A DNA stretch of 64,000 bases from Clostridiales bacterium (GTDB lineage Bacteria > Bacillota > Clostridia > Christensenellales > Borkfalkiaceae), in contig SVHN01000010.1 of assembly GCA_015055805.1 (NCBI GenBank), forward strand, positions 1 through 64,000. Reading direction: 5' to 3'. Under the pieces are notes generated by a model. The model saw only the letters and a list, made by a program, of their open reading frames with translations, ran no database searches and was not told where the DNA came from. Positions 16,807-25,874 of the stretch are shown in pieces. Within the stretch, counting starts at the first letter, position 1; each line of letters opens with the position of its first letter. Made by a program: the position numbers and the translations under genes.

Positions 16807-19005
16807 ATGTATGCAGACGTTATCGTCGACATAACCAACGCGGAAGTCGATAAGATTTTTGAATATTATTTTTCTGACTGCAAGATAACTCTTGGCAGTC
16901 GCGTTGTCGTGCCGTTCGGTAACAAGGTGCTAGAAGGGATAGTTATAGGGGTAAAGGAAAAAAGCAATTATCCCCCCGAAAAGATTAAACCTATTTTCAG
17001 ACTTTTAGAAGAAACACCCGCACTAACTAACGAAACTCTATCGTTAATGCAGTATATATGCGATACTTGCTACGTTACGCGCGCCCTTGCGCTTAGACTG
17101 TTTTTGCCCGTGGAAATGCGAAAAGGCAAGGTGAAGGAACAGTTCACTAAGTTCGTGTGTCTTGTGGACGGCGTTGACGTTGTGCAAACTGTTGAAAGTA
17201 TAAGAAAATCCGCAGTAAAACAGAAAGAACTTTTGTTATACCTGGACAAGGAAAAACGCGAACAGTTCACAAAACTGAACAACCTTTTCGGCGCGTCTGC
17301 CGTTAAAGGCGTTATAGAAAAGGGATATGCGTATACCGTGGAAGAAAAATACTTCCGATCACCGTACAAAAACCTTACTTATTCTAACAAGGACGTAACG
17401 CTTACCGATAAGCAGGCGGCGGCGGTTGACAGCGTAATAGGGACGGATAAGACTACTAGTTTACTTTTCGGCGTTACGGGTAGTGGTAAGACAGAAGTTT
17501 ATCTAAATTTAATAGACAAGACGATACAGAGCGGAAGAACGGCAATAATGTTAGTGCCGGAAATCGCGCTTACGCCGCAAATGTTAAAACAACTTCGCGC
17601 AAGATTTGGTGATGATGCGGCAATACTTCATAGCGGACTGTCTGCGGGCGAACGCTTTGACGAGTGGTGGCGGCTTAGAAACGGTGAGGCAAGAATTGCC
17701 ATAGGCGCAAGAAGTGCAATATTTGCGCCGCTAGAAAATGTCGGGCTTATAATAATAGATGAAGAGCACGACGGCAGTTATACTAGTGAATCTTCGCCAA
17801 GATATTCAACCGTAGAAGTAGCAAAATTCCGCGCGCGCCAACTTAACGCTAAACTTGTTCTCGGTAGCGCAACCCCGTCGATTGAAAGTTTTAAAAGAGC
17901 AGAAGACGGCGAATATAACCTAATTGAACTTCCCGATAGAATCAATAAACGACCATTGCCTAAAATTGAGATTGCAGATATGCGTGTTGAAGTCAGGCGT
18001 GGCAATAACACGCCCTTTTCGTCCGTTCTTAAATACGAACTTGATTCGTGTTTAAAAAAGGGCAATCAGGCAATTATATTCTTAAACCAACGCGGCTACT
18101 CAAAAACTGTCGTTTGTACCGAGTGTGGGCACGTTCAAAAATGCGAATCTTGTGACGTTTCGCTGACCTATCATAAAGAAGACGACGCGCTACTTTGTCA
18201 TTATTGCGGCGCAAAATACAAAATGATAACTGCTTGCACCGAGTGTGGCAGTCCGTTTATAAGATACGGCGGAACGGGAACTGAACGAGTTGTTGCAGAA
18301 CTTAAAAAACTTTATCCTACGGCAAGAATTTTGCGTATGGATAGAGATACCACGCAAAGTAAGGAAGGGCATTTTAAGATACTCAATCAATTTTCCGCAA
18401 GGGAAGCGGATATTTTAGTCGGTACTCAGATGATAGCAAAAGGACACGACTTTCCTGCCGTAACGCTTGTCGGCATATTAGATGCTGATATGAGCCTACA
18501 TTTTTCCGATTATAGAAGTGGCGAACGAACTTTTCAACTTTTAACTCAGGTGGCAGGAAGAAGTGGAAGGGCCCAAGATGCTGGCAAGGTCGTGTTGCAG
18601 ACCTATTCACCCGATAATCCCGTACTAAGACAAGCGGTAAACTACGATTATTTAGGGTTTTATAAACACGAGATTTCCATAAGGAAAGCAACGGCGTTTC
18701 CACCATTTACCGACGTTGTAAGGGTGCTTATATCCAGTGAAAACGACGATAACGCGCTTGCTGTGACTAAGTCTATTTATGGTGAATTAAACTTATTATA
18801 TCTTGAACAGCGCGATAAATTTAGATTTTTCGGGTGTATGAAAGCACCGCTTAAACGTTTGCAGAATAAATTTAGATACCAAGTACTTATGCGTATTAAC
18901 GCCAACGATAAACAACTTTTGGACAGGATATTTTTTACTTCTGACAAATATAAAAGTCGTTCGGTATTCCTGTCTATGGAAGTCAATTCAAATAACTTAA
19001 CTTAA
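16807..19005 (+). CDS. priA: Primosomal replication-restart helicase PriA
   Basis: A DNA helicase that reloads the replisome at stalled forks. The 3'-DNA-binding domain starts MYADVIVDITNAEVDKIFEYYF-like; only ATG 16807 gives this standard N-terminus (a GTG lies at 16771). Walker A is FGVTGSGKTEVYL (about residue 222), the DEEH box is IIDEEHDGSY, and motif III GSATPSIES. Eight zinc-binding cysteines run from CTECGHVQKCESC to CHYCGAKYK and CTECG. Motifs V and VI are GTQMIAKGHDF and QVAGRSGRA. The coaBC gene usually placed before priA is missing. Confidence 0.94.
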   Translation: MYADVIVDITNAEVDKIFEYYFSDCKITLGSRVVVPFGNKVLEGIVIGVKEKSNYPPEKIKPIFRLLEETPALTNETLSLMQYICDTCYVTRALALRLFLPVEMRKGKVKEQFTKFVCLVDGVDVVQTVESIRKSAVKQKELLLYLDKEKREQFTKLNNLFGASAVKGVIEKGYAYTVEEKYFRSPYKNLTYSNKDVTLTDKQAAAVDSVIGTDKTTSLLFGVTGSGKTEVYLNLIDKTIQSGRTAIMLVPEIALTPQMLKQLRARFGDDAAILHSGLSAGERFDEWWRLRNGEARIAIGARSAIFAPLENVGLIIIDEEHDGSYTSESSPRYSTVEVAKFRARQLNAKLVLGSATPSIESFKRAEDGEYNLIELPDRINKRPLPKIEIADMRVEVRRGNNTPFSSVLKYELDSCLKKGNQAIIFLNQRGYSKTVVCTECGHVQKCESCDVSLTYHKEDDALLCHYCGAKYKMITACTECGSPFIRYGGTGTERVVAELKKLYPTARILRMDRDTTQSKEGHFKILNQFSAREADILVGTQMIAKGHDFPAVTLVGILDADMSLHFSDYRSGERTFQLLTQVAGRSGRAQDAGKVVLQTYSPDNPVLRQAVNYDYLGFYKHEISIRKATAFPPFTDVVRVLISSENDDNALAVTKSIYGELNLLYLEQRDKFRFFGCMKAPLKRLQNKFRYQVLMRINANDKQLLDRIFFTSDKYKSRSVFLSMEVNSNNLT

Positions 19006-19021
19006 ACTTTGGAGAACGGAT

Positions 19022-19474
19022 ATGGCATTGAGAAATATAATACAACTAGGCGATCCAACGCTTAGAAAAAAGAGTTTTGAAGTAACCGATTTTGGCGAAA
19101 AGACGCACCAACTCTTAAACGATATGAAAGAAACGCTTATAAAAGCCGACGGCGTAGGACTTGCCGCGCCACAAGTCGGTGTTTTAAGGCGTGTATTTAT
19201 AATAAAGATAGAGGATTTGTACTACGAGTGCATTAATCCCATTATTACAAAACAGAGTGGAAAACAAACGGGAACGGAAGGTTGTTTATCTGTTAAAGGA
19301 AAGTGGGGGGAAGTCACAAGACCAAATAAGGTTACCCTAAAAGCACTTGATAGAAACGGCAAACCGTATACGGTAAATGCCGAAGGTTTTCTTGCTAGAG
19401 CGATATGCCACGAATACGACCACCTTGACGGAATAGTGTACGTTGATAAAGCAAGTAAGGTCGAGGAGGACTAA
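19022..19474 (+). CDS. def: Peptide deformylase
   Basis: Removes the formyl group from nascent proteins. The three family motifs are present: GVGLAAPQVG, EGCLSV and HEYDHLDG (metal-binding Cys and two His, catalytic Glu/Asp). At 150 residues it is a type I enzyme. GGAG lies 8 nt upstream, and fmt follows 4 nt after the stop. Confidence 0.95.
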   Translation: MALRNIIQLGDPTLRKKSFEVTDFGEKTHQLLNDMKETLIKADGVGLAAPQVGVLRRVFIIKIEDLYYECINPIITKQSGKQTGTEGCLSVKGKWGEVTRPNKVTLKALDRNGKPYTVNAEGFLARAICHEYDHLDGIVYVDKASKVEED

Positions 19475-19478
19475 AAAC

Positions 19479-20396
19479 TTGAAGATAGTTTATCTAGGTA
19501 CGCCCGATTTTGCAGTAAAACCGCTAAAAAAACTTGTCGACAGCGGGTACGAAATAATTGCCGTCGTTACAAATCGTGATAAACCCGTGGGTAGAAAACG
19601 TGTTTTAACCCCACCACCCGTAAAAGCGTACGCAGTAGAAAACGGAATTGCCGTTTATCAGTACGACAAAATTCGAGTTGAAGGCGTCGAAGATTTAAAA
19701 AAACTTAATCCCGACCTAATGATAACTTGCGCGTTTGGACAAATATTGTCGCAAGAGATTATTGATATTCCAAGACTTGGTGTCATAAATATTCACGCGT
19801 CAATTCTACCAAAATACCGCGGCGCGTCGCCTATACATTACGCAATATTAAACGGCGAAAAAACTACTGGTATTACCATAATGAAAACCGACGTCGGTAT
19901 AGATACGGGTGATATAATTTTGCAAAAAGAAACCGAAATAGGTGACACGGAAACCTGCGGTGAATTGTTTGATAGGCTCTCCGACTTAGGCGCAGAGTGC
20001 ATAATTAGCGCGTTGCCGCTTATAGAGAGTGGAAAAGCAACGTTTATAAAACAAGACAATAATAAAGCAACCTTTACAAAGATAATAAAAAAGGAAGATG
20101 CAAAGATTGATTTTAATCGTTCAGCCATAGACGAGTATAATAAAATACGCGCGTTTAATCCTGCGCCGATTGCCTATACCACACTAAACGGTGAGCCGTT
20201 TAAAATTTATTCGGCAGAAATAGTTGACGTTAGCGGTGTGCCAGGTACCGTAATAAAAGCCGATAAAGAACTAGTAATTGCTTGCGGTAGTGGTGCTATT
20301 TCATTAAAGAAAGTGCAAAAAGCAGGTGGCAACGCAATGAATATATCCGATTTTTTAAGGGGTAATAAGTTTAACGTGGGCGAGGACTTTATTTAA
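19479..20396 (+). CDS. fmt: Methionyl-tRNA formyltransferase
   Basis: Formylates initiator Met-tRNA. TTG 19479 is chosen as start because it gives the standard N-terminus M-KIVYLGTPDFAV and a strong GAGGAGGA (19463-19470) lies 8 nt upstream; a longer frame begins inside def. Folate-binding INIHASILPKYRGASPIHYA and the catalytic region MKTDVGIDTGDI are visible, followed by the C-terminal OB domain (AFNPAPIAYT). About 305 residues. The stop overlaps the rsmB start by one base. Confidence 0.94.
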   Translation: MKIVYLGTPDFAVKPLKKLVDSGYEIIAVVTNRDKPVGRKRVLTPPPVKAYAVENGIAVYQYDKIRVEGVEDLKKLNPDLMITCAFGQILSQEIIDIPRLGVINIHASILPKYRGASPIHYAILNGEKTTGITIMKTDVGIDTGDIILQKETEIGDTETCGELFDRLSDLGAECIISALPLIESGKATFIKQDNNKATFTKIIKKEDAKIDFNRSAIDEYNKIRAFNPAPIAYTTLNGEPFKIYSAEIVDVSGVPGTVIKADKELVIACGSGAISLKKVQKAGGNAMNISDFLRGNKFNVGEDFI

Positions 20397-21640
20397 TGGT
20401 AAACTATTTTTACGATTGTTACACTATTCTGAATAAAGTGTACAGCGAAAAAACCTATATAAAGCAAGCAATAAATTCCACGTTTATCGAAGAAAAGAAT
20501 CGCGCGTTAACAGTAAAAACTTGTTACGGCGTACTTGATAAGGATATAGAACTGTCGTATTACTTAAAAAATCTTGCCGAAAAATCCCCAAAACTTGCAA
20601 TTAGAACCATACTTAAAATCGCAATGTACGCAATAAAGTATCTGGACAAAAAAGAATACGCCGTCACTAAAAATGCGGTAGAACTTACCAAAAAACTCGG
20701 CAAAGGCGGCGCAAGCGGATTCGTCAACGCGTTTTTAAGAAAATTCGTCAGAGAAGAAATTAAGTTCCCGACCGATCAAGTTCAATGCTTGTCCGTCAAG
20801 TATTCTTACCCAGAGTTTGGTGTTGCTGAACTTATTAGTACGTTCGGCGAAGAAAGAACGCAGAGTATAATAAGCGCGGAAAATTCAAAATCAACCCTAG
20901 TGTTTTACGACGTTGACGGCAAAAAGTATTTGGAAAATCTTGGCGTGGAATATGCAACTACGCCGTTTGATAACGTCTTTACGGCAAACAATTTCGTTAG
21001 GAACGCAGACTATGATAACGGTGTGTATACCTTTCAAGCCCTTGGTTCGGTAGCGATATGTGAAACGGTAGAGAGCGGTCAAAAACTTCTAGATTGTTGC
21101 GCTGCGCCAGGTGGAAAAAGCATAAGACTTTCATATAAATTTGAAAGCGTTACCGCGCTTGATATCCACGAGCATAGAGTTGAACTTATAGAGCAGTACA
21201 AAACCCGTATGAAAAGGGATAACGTTACGGCTATGACTTGGGACTCGAAAAAAGTTAAGCCTGAGTTTATAAAGGCGTTTGACGCCGTTCTTTGTGATGC
21301 GCCTTGTAGCGGACTTGGCGTGGTGAACGATAACCCCGATATGAAACTTAACCGCACGTTAGACGACGTTAAATCGTTAAACAAGGAACAGTATTCTATA
21401 CTAACGACGGTTGCCGATTACGTTAGTGTGGGTGGGTATTTGTATTATTCTACTTGTTCGATACTAAGTAGAGAAAATATTGATATAGTAAAAGCCTTTC
21501 TTGAAAAAAGATCCGACTTTGAAATTTGTCCTATAAACAGTAAATTACCGCACGAAGACGTGCTTGGAACAAATCTATTTTTGCCAGATATATCGGGCGG
21601 CTTAGGATTTTACGTTGCAAAATTAAAAAGAGTGAGATAA
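20396..21640 (+). CDS. rsmB: 16S rRNA (cytosine-967 C5)-methyltransferase
   Basis: A 414-residue protein with an N-terminal NusB-like RNA-binding domain (about 1-130) and a C-terminal SAM methyltransferase. Motifs are CCAAPGGKSIRLSYKF (SAM loop), DAPCSGLGVV (Cys of the PC motif) and YYSTCSI (catalytic TC). The position between fmt and rlmN is conserved in Firmicutes. Confidence 0.92.
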   Translation: MVNYFYDCYTILNKVYSEKTYIKQAINSTFIEEKNRALTVKTCYGVLDKDIELSYYLKNLAEKSPKLAIRTILKIAMYAIKYLDKKEYAVTKNAVELTKKLGKGGASGFVNAFLRKFVREEIKFPTDQVQCLSVKYSYPEFGVAELISTFGEERTQSIISAENSKSTLVFYDVDGKKYLENLGVEYATTPFDNVFTANNFVRNADYDNGVYTFQALGSVAICETVESGQKLLDCCAAPGGKSIRLSYKFESVTALDIHEHRVELIEQYKTRMKRDNVTAMTWDSKKVKPEFIKAFDAVLCDAPCSGLGVVNDNPDMKLNRTLDDVKSLNKEQYSILTTVADYVSVGGYLYYSTCSILSRENIDIVKAFLEKRSDFEICPINSKLPHEDVLGTNLFLPDISGGLGFYVAKLKRVR

Positions 21641-21642
21641 TC

Positions 21643-22695
21643 GTGAAAACTTGTCTTTTAGAAAAAGATTTGGAACAACTTAAAAATACAATTGTCGAAA
21701 TGGGTGAAAAAGCCTTTCGTGCAGGTCAGATTTTTAAGGCGTTACATTTAGGTTTAGAATTTTCAGAGATGACCGAACTATCTAAACCGCTTAGGGAAAA
21801 ACTCGACGAAAAGTTTATATCCCAGCCTGTTAAAATCATTAAAACGTTAAAGTCCGTGGACGGCACGGAAAAGTTTTTGTATGCGCTTACCGACGGCAAC
21901 GTCGTTGAAGGCGTGCTAATGAAATACAAGTACGGATACACCTTGTGCGTGTCCACTCAGGTCGGTTGTCGTATGCATTGCGCGTTTTGCGCTTCGGGAT
22001 TAAACGGTCTTATAAGGAATTTATCGCCGTCAGAAATTCTCGGTGAAGTAATCGCTGCGAATAGGCATATAGACGGTGGACTAGGTGATAAACGAAAGAT
22101 TATTAATATTGTTATGATGGGGAGCGGTGAACCGCTTGATAACTACGATAACGTCATAACCTTTTTAAAGCTTGTGTCTGCACCTAACGGAATAAACGTT
22201 AGTCCTAGAAATATAAGCTTATCAACTTCGGGAATAGTTCCGAAAATGTACGACCTTGCAAACGAGAATATACACGTTAATCTCACCGTGTCTTTGCACT
22301 CACCGTTTGATGAAGAACGCCAAAAAATTATGCCGATTGCTAAGGCGTATTCTATAAAGCAGATAATAGACGCGTGCGTAAACTATTTTGATAAAACGGG
22401 AAGAAGATATATATTCGAGTACGTTTTAATTAGGGGTGAAACCGACACCGCCCGTCACGCGGAAGGTCTTATTAATTTACTTAAAGGTAAGCCTTGCCAC
22501 GTAAATCTTATAAGGCTTAACGAAGTTAAGGAAAACGACTTAAAAAGCGCAAGCGATAAAGATGCTTATAGGTTTATGGGCATGCTTGAAAAAGGCGGAC
22601 TATCTGCAACTCTTCGCCGTAGAATGGGTGTGGACATTGACGGTGCTTGCGGTCAACTGCGCCAAAGATATCTAGACGAGATGAAAGAGGATTAA
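21643..22695 (+). CDS. rlmN: 23S rRNA/tRNA adenine-C2 methyltransferase (radical SAM)
   Basis: Methylates A2503 of 23S rRNA, and tRNA A37 in some species. The 4Fe-4S motif CRMHCAFC (CxxxCxxC) lies in STQVGCRMHCAFCASG. MMGSGEPLDNYDNV, LSTSGIVPKMYDLA and VSLHSPFDEER are RlmN signatures, and the C-terminal Cys is in GACGQLR. The start is GTG 21643. 350 residues. Confidence 0.94.
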   Translation: MKTCLLEKDLEQLKNTIVEMGEKAFRAGQIFKALHLGLEFSEMTELSKPLREKLDEKFISQPVKIIKTLKSVDGTEKFLYALTDGNVVEGVLMKYKYGYTLCVSTQVGCRMHCAFCASGLNGLIRNLSPSEILGEVIAANRHIDGGLGDKRKIINIVMMGSGEPLDNYDNVITFLKLVSAPNGINVSPRNISLSTSGIVPKMYDLANENIHVNLTVSLHSPFDEERQKIMPIAKAYSIKQIIDACVNYFDKTGRRYIFEYVLIRGETDTARHAEGLINLLKGKPCHVNLIRLNEVKENDLKSASDKDAYRFMGMLEKGGLSATLRRRMGVDIDGACGQLRQRYLDEMKED

Positions 22696-22701
22696 TTTTT
22701 A

Positions 22702-23553
22702 GTGAAAGGTCAAGTTTATAAGGCGCACTCAAATAGTTATTACGTTTGGTGTGATCAAAAACTACATAAATGCGGAGCGCGTGGGGTTCTAAAACTTCGC
22801 GGTAGCGAAATCTGCGTAGGTGATTACGTTACCTTTGAAAAGGGCGTAATTACAGCCGTACTGGATAGACGTAACCGATTTATACGCCCGAACGTTGCGA
22901 ACGTTGACGTTATCGTTGCGGTAATATCACCTGAACCAAAACCCGATTATTATTTAGTTGATAAACTTCTTATAAGCGCGATTAAAGAAGACGTGGAGTT
23001 TTTAATCGCAGTCAATAAAACCGACGTCGATAAAAATCTAGTAGATAAGGTGAAAAACGAATACGGACATCTGGGAATTGACATTATGGAAATCTCTGCA
23101 AAGAGCATGGAAGGGATTGACGATTTAAAAGAGAAATTAAAAGGTAGGCTTGCTGTTCTTGCTGGACAAAGTGCGGCTGGAAAAACTTCTATAATCAATT
23201 CAATGTTTGGCTTAGAATTAAAGACGGGCGAACTCAGCGAAAAGATACAGCGCGGAAAGCACACCACGACAAGGTCGGAAATCTTTGAGTTTGGCGAGTA
23301 TAAAATAGTCGATTCACCGGGGTTTGCGGTGATAGAGGCTATGGTTAATATAGACGAACTTCCCGAGTGCTATCCCGATTACTTTGAAGTGGCTAGCGAG
23401 TGTAAGTTTAGGGGGTGCAGTCATATAAGCGAGCCCGACTGCAAGGTTAAAGAATTAGTTAATAACGGCAAGTTTTCTGAAGACAGATACAGAAGATACG
23501 TCGAAATATATAATGAGATATCAAAAAGGAGAGAAGTATATGAAAAAGATTAA
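22702..23553 (+). CDS. rsgA: Small ribosomal subunit biogenesis GTPase RsgA
   Basis: A circularly permuted GTPase that helps mature the 30S subunit. The order is N-terminal OB fold (about 1-65), G4 NKTD, G1 GQSAAGKTSIIN, G2 TTTRS, G3 DSPGF, then a zinc module with Cys/His in CKFRGCSHISEPDC. Start GTG 22702, 283 residues. In most Firmicutes a PP2C phosphatase and PASTA kinase separate rlmN from rsgA; here they are only 6 nt apart. It overlaps rpe by 14 nt. Confidence 0.93.
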   Translation: MKGQVYKAHSNSYYVWCDQKLHKCGARGVLKLRGSEICVGDYVTFEKGVITAVLDRRNRFIRPNVANVDVIVAVISPEPKPDYYLVDKLLISAIKEDVEFLIAVNKTDVDKNLVDKVKNEYGHLGIDIMEISAKSMEGIDDLKEKLKGRLAVLAGQSAAGKTSIINSMFGLELKTGELSEKIQRGKHTTTRSEIFEFGEYKIVDSPGFAVIEAMVNIDELPECYPDYFEVASECKFRGCSHISEPDCKVKELVNNGKFSEDRYRRYVEIYNEISKRREVYEKD

Positions 23554-24196
23554 AATTGCACCGTCGATATTGTCGGCGGACTTTGCAAGAGTAGGCGAAG
23601 AAATTAAGGCAACTACCGAGGCTGGCGCAGACGTGTTGCACCTTGACGTTATGGACGGAAGTTTTGTTAAAAACATATCTTTCGGACCTAAATTTATAAA
23701 AGAAGCAAGACCTTATTCAAAGGCTATATTCGACGCGCATTTAATGATAGTAAATCCTTGGAACTACATTGACCGCTTTGCAGACGCAGGTTCAGATATC
23801 ATAACCGTTCACTACGAGGCTTGCGGTGATAGACTTAAAGATACACTTAAAGCGATAAAGTCGCTCGGCGTTAAATGCGGCGCGGTTATTAATCCCGATA
23901 CGCCCGTTGACTGCATAAAAGACGTTATCGAAGAGTGTGATATGTTATTATTGATGAGTGTTTTCCCTGGGTTTGGCGGACAGAAATTTATTCCCGAAGT
24001 ATTGCCGAAAATTGAACAGGCGGCTAGACTTATTGAAAGCACAGGCAAAGATATAGACTTAGAAATAGACGGCGGAATAAATAAAGAAAACGTCGGACTT
24101 GTTAAAGCGGCAGGTGCAAACGTAATCGTTGCAGGTTCAACCGTGTTTAACGAACCAGATAGAGCCAAGATTATTAGAGAGTTAAGAGAAATATGA
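23540..24196 (+). CDS. rpe: Ribulose-phosphate 3-epimerase
   Basis: Interconverts ribulose-5-phosphate and xylulose-5-phosphate in the pentose phosphate pathway. It is a TIM barrel with APSILSADF, HLDVMDGSFV (metal His/Asp), AHLMI, MSVFPGFGGQ and EIDGGINKENV. ATG 23540 follows AAGGAGAG and gives the normal 218-residue protein MKKIKIAPSIL; a more upstream ATG at 23513 is less likely. It is the last enzyme gene of the operon. Confidence 0.95.
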   Translation: MKKIKIAPSILSADFARVGEEIKATTEAGADVLHLDVMDGSFVKNISFGPKFIKEARPYSKAIFDAHLMIVNPWNYIDRFADAGSDIITVHYEACGDRLKDTLKAIKSLGVKCGAVINPDTPVDCIKDVIEECDMLLLMSVFPGFGGQKFIPEVLPKIEQAARLIESTGKDIDLEIDGGINKENVGLVKAAGANVIVAGSTVFNEPDRAKIIRELREI

Positions 24197-24215
24197 TTTT
24201 AACAATAAAAAAACG

Positions 24216-24241
24216 CCTCGCATATAATTATGTGTGCGAGG
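24216..24241 (+). promoter_or_regulatory. Hairpin hiding the spoVM ribosome binding site
   Basis: CCTCGCA (24216-24222) pairs with TGCGAGG (24235-24241), so the only Shine-Dalgarno GAGG (24238-24241) is inside the stem. The loop side contains CATATAAT (24221-24228), close to the sporulation sigma-E -10 consensus. A transcript starting near 24235 would lack the left arm and expose GAGG. The function is inference; a weak terminator is an alternative. Confidence 0.5.
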
Positions 24242-24248
24242 TAGTTTT

Positions 24249-24341
24249 ATGAAGATATATTGCATTAAACCGCCAATGATAATACGCAAGATATTAAAAC
24301 TTGTGTTTTACCGCAGCGCAAAAGATAAGTGTGATAGATAA
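24249..24341 (+). CDS. spoVM: Stage V sporulation protein M (SpoVM)
   Basis: A 30-residue peptide, MKIYCIKPPM through KDKCDR, matching the SpoVM pattern: MK-x-Y/V-x-IKxPK, an amphipathic helix (IIRKILKLVF), then a charged tail. SpoVM senses membrane curvature and anchors the spore coat ATPase SpoIVA on the forespore. In Bacillus spoVM also lies just after rsgA-rpe. GAGG is 7 nt from ATG and sits in a hairpin. A strong terminator follows the stop. Its size makes it easy to miss; identity rests on pattern plus position. Confidence 0.8.
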   Translation: MKIYCIKPPMIIRKILKLVFYRSAKDKCDR

Positions 24342-24377
24342 AAAAACACCCGACCAAAAAAGTCGGGTGTTTTTTTG
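24341..24377. terminator. Bidirectional terminator
   Basis: AAAAAACACCCGAC and GTCGGGTGTTTTTTT form a 14-bp stem between spoVM and the convergent MDR gene. Confidence 0.88.
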
Positions 24378-24389
24378 CTAAACTAATTC

Positions 24390-25406
24390 TTATACTAAAT
24401 CTACTACAGTTTCATAAATTTTGTTTTCCTTTTCCAAAGTTTCACTCATCTTTTTCATAACTTCGGGAACGGAATCATAAGACGCAGTATCAAGTTTTAA
24501 GTGTGATAGGTTAATAGCCTTGTTTGCAATTAAGTTTATGCTGGCGGCGGTGTTACCGATTCCGCTGTTAATGCATAAAATTTCCAGTTGTTTTTTAACT
24601 GCTTGGGCAAAGGATACTGAACTGTTTTTGTTGGAAAATCCCGTGTAAGCAACGCAAGCGTTAAAAGCAGCAAGAGCAAACGCCTTAGCTGCAGGGATAT
24701 CACAATCTGAGATATATACGACGCTTTTGGTCATTCTGCCACTAGTCATAAGCGAAACTTCTTTTTGCCAGTTATCGTTAGGACCTAATACGTAATAAAT
24801 ACCAGAGTCTTTAGCAATCTTAAAATCTTCTTCGTCGTTAGTTAGTACGATAGGGACAGCCTGATAATAAATAAGAAGTTGTGCTAAAATGTTACCAAAA
24901 TTATTAGCACCGACTATCGCAACGTAATCGCCTTTTTGAATTTCAAGTTTATCAACTACGGAAATAGCAAGGGCTATGTGATTGATAAAAAGTGCCTCTA
25001 AGTCGGGAACGCTGTCGGGCAAAAGGAAAAGCTTTCCGGGGTCAACAGCGGTAAAATCGCTCAAAAAACCGTGAAAATCCTCACCAGCGACCTGAATATT
25101 TGAACATTTTGAAGTGCTGCCGTTTTTACAGTTATAGCATTCAAGACATGCACGTTTGGGTTCAATATAAACGTGTTTGCCCTTTTCTAACCCGAATAGG
25201 TTCGCTTCGGTTTCGCTGACAACACCGATACCAGAACTGCCAAGTACAACGTCGTTGCACTCGCTTTCGCCGTTATACCTTAAAACGTCCGCAAGGGTGA
25301 TAAGAGCTTTTGTTATTTTAACCTTAGAGATAGAGCCGTCGTTGATAGTTTCGCTGATTTCCTGTTCCACGATTTCGTTTGGTTTAACAAGTTTCCAACC
25401 TTTCAT
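24390..25406 (-). CDS. MDR-superfamily protein without the catalytic zinc site
   Basis: A medium-chain dehydrogenase/reductase-like protein of 338 residues. The structural-zinc loop is kept (CLECYNCKNGSTSKC), and the Rossmann part follows (YVAIVGANNFGNILAQLL). The catalytic-zinc ligands are not: the usual GICGSD reads ALITLADV and the usual GHE reads GSSG. It is thus unlikely to be a normal zinc alcohol dehydrogenase; it may be a zinc-free reductase or a binding or regulatory relative. Monocistronic, with terminator shared with spoVM. Confidence 0.7.
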   Translation of the reverse strand: MKGWKLVKPNEIVEQEISETINDGSISKVKITKALITLADVLRYNGESECNDVVLGSSGIGVVSETEANLFGLEKGKHVYIEPKRACLECYNCKNGSTSKCSNIQVAGEDFHGFLSDFTAVDPGKLFLLPDSVPDLEALFINHIALAISVVDKLEIQKGDYVAIVGANNFGNILAQLLIYYQAVPIVLTNDEEDFKIAKDSGIYYVLGPNDNWQKEVSLMTSGRMTKSVVYISDCDIPAAKAFALAAFNACVAYTGFSNKNSSVSFAQAVKKQLEILCINSGIGNTAASINLIANKAINLSHLKLDTASYDSVPEVMKKMSETLEKENKIYETVVDLV

Positions 25407-25543
25407 GTTTTCTCCGTGCTTAAATTGATTTTACGCGAAAATTTTTATCATTATATTACAAAACGCAAAAAAAAGCAACTAAATTAATATACCTAACATA
25501 ATTAAAAGTTTTTTGAATTTTTCTAAAATGGGTTGATTTATAG

Positions 25544-25572
25544 TTGACTATCTTGAAAAAATATAATATAAT
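25544..25572 (+). promoter_or_regulatory. Promoter of rpmE
   Basis: TTGACT (25544-25549), a 17-bp spacer and TATAAT (25567-25572). Confidence 0.8.
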
Positions 25573-25602
25573 TACTGGGTAAATCACAAAAAGAGGTGCG
25601 TT

Positions 25603-25812
25603 ATGAAAGAAGCTATACATCCGGATTATCATGAAGTAACGGTAGTTTGCGCTTGTGGCGAAACTTTTAAGACCGGTTCAACCAAAAAGTCGGACGTAAT
25701 TAAAGTTGATATTTGCAGCAAATGTCATCCTTTCTTTACTGGCAAGCAGAAACTTGTCGATACCGGCGGACGTGTTGATAAGTTCAACAAGAGATTCGGC
25801 AAAGCAAAATAG
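25603..25812 (+). CDS. rpmE: Ribosomal protein bL31, zinc type
   Basis: A 69-residue 50S subunit protein, [20 protein letters not shown], with the zinc-type cysteines (CAC at 16-18 and CSKC at 37-40) and C-terminal [26 protein letters not shown] precedes ATG. It has its own promoter and terminator. Confidence 0.97.
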   Translation: MKEAIHPDYHEVTVVCACGETFKTGSTKKSDVIKVDICSKCHPFFTGKQKLVDTGGRVDKFNKRFGKAK

Positions 25813-25826
25813 TACGCTATGTTGCG

Positions 25827-25868
25827 CGGCTTTAAGAGTATCTTGGTACACTTAAAGCCGTTTTTTTT
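25827..25868 (+). terminator. Terminator of rpmE
   Basis: CGGCTTTAAG (25827-25836) and CTTAAAGCCG (25851-25860) followed by eight T. The next gene starts 6 nt later, so read-through may feed it. Confidence 0.85.
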
Positions 25869-25874
25869 AGCAAG

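Noticed and set aside
19443..19478. Longer N-terminus for fmt starting inside def
   Set aside because: The extension has no family match; TTG 19479 has a strong GAGGAGGA and yields the conserved start.
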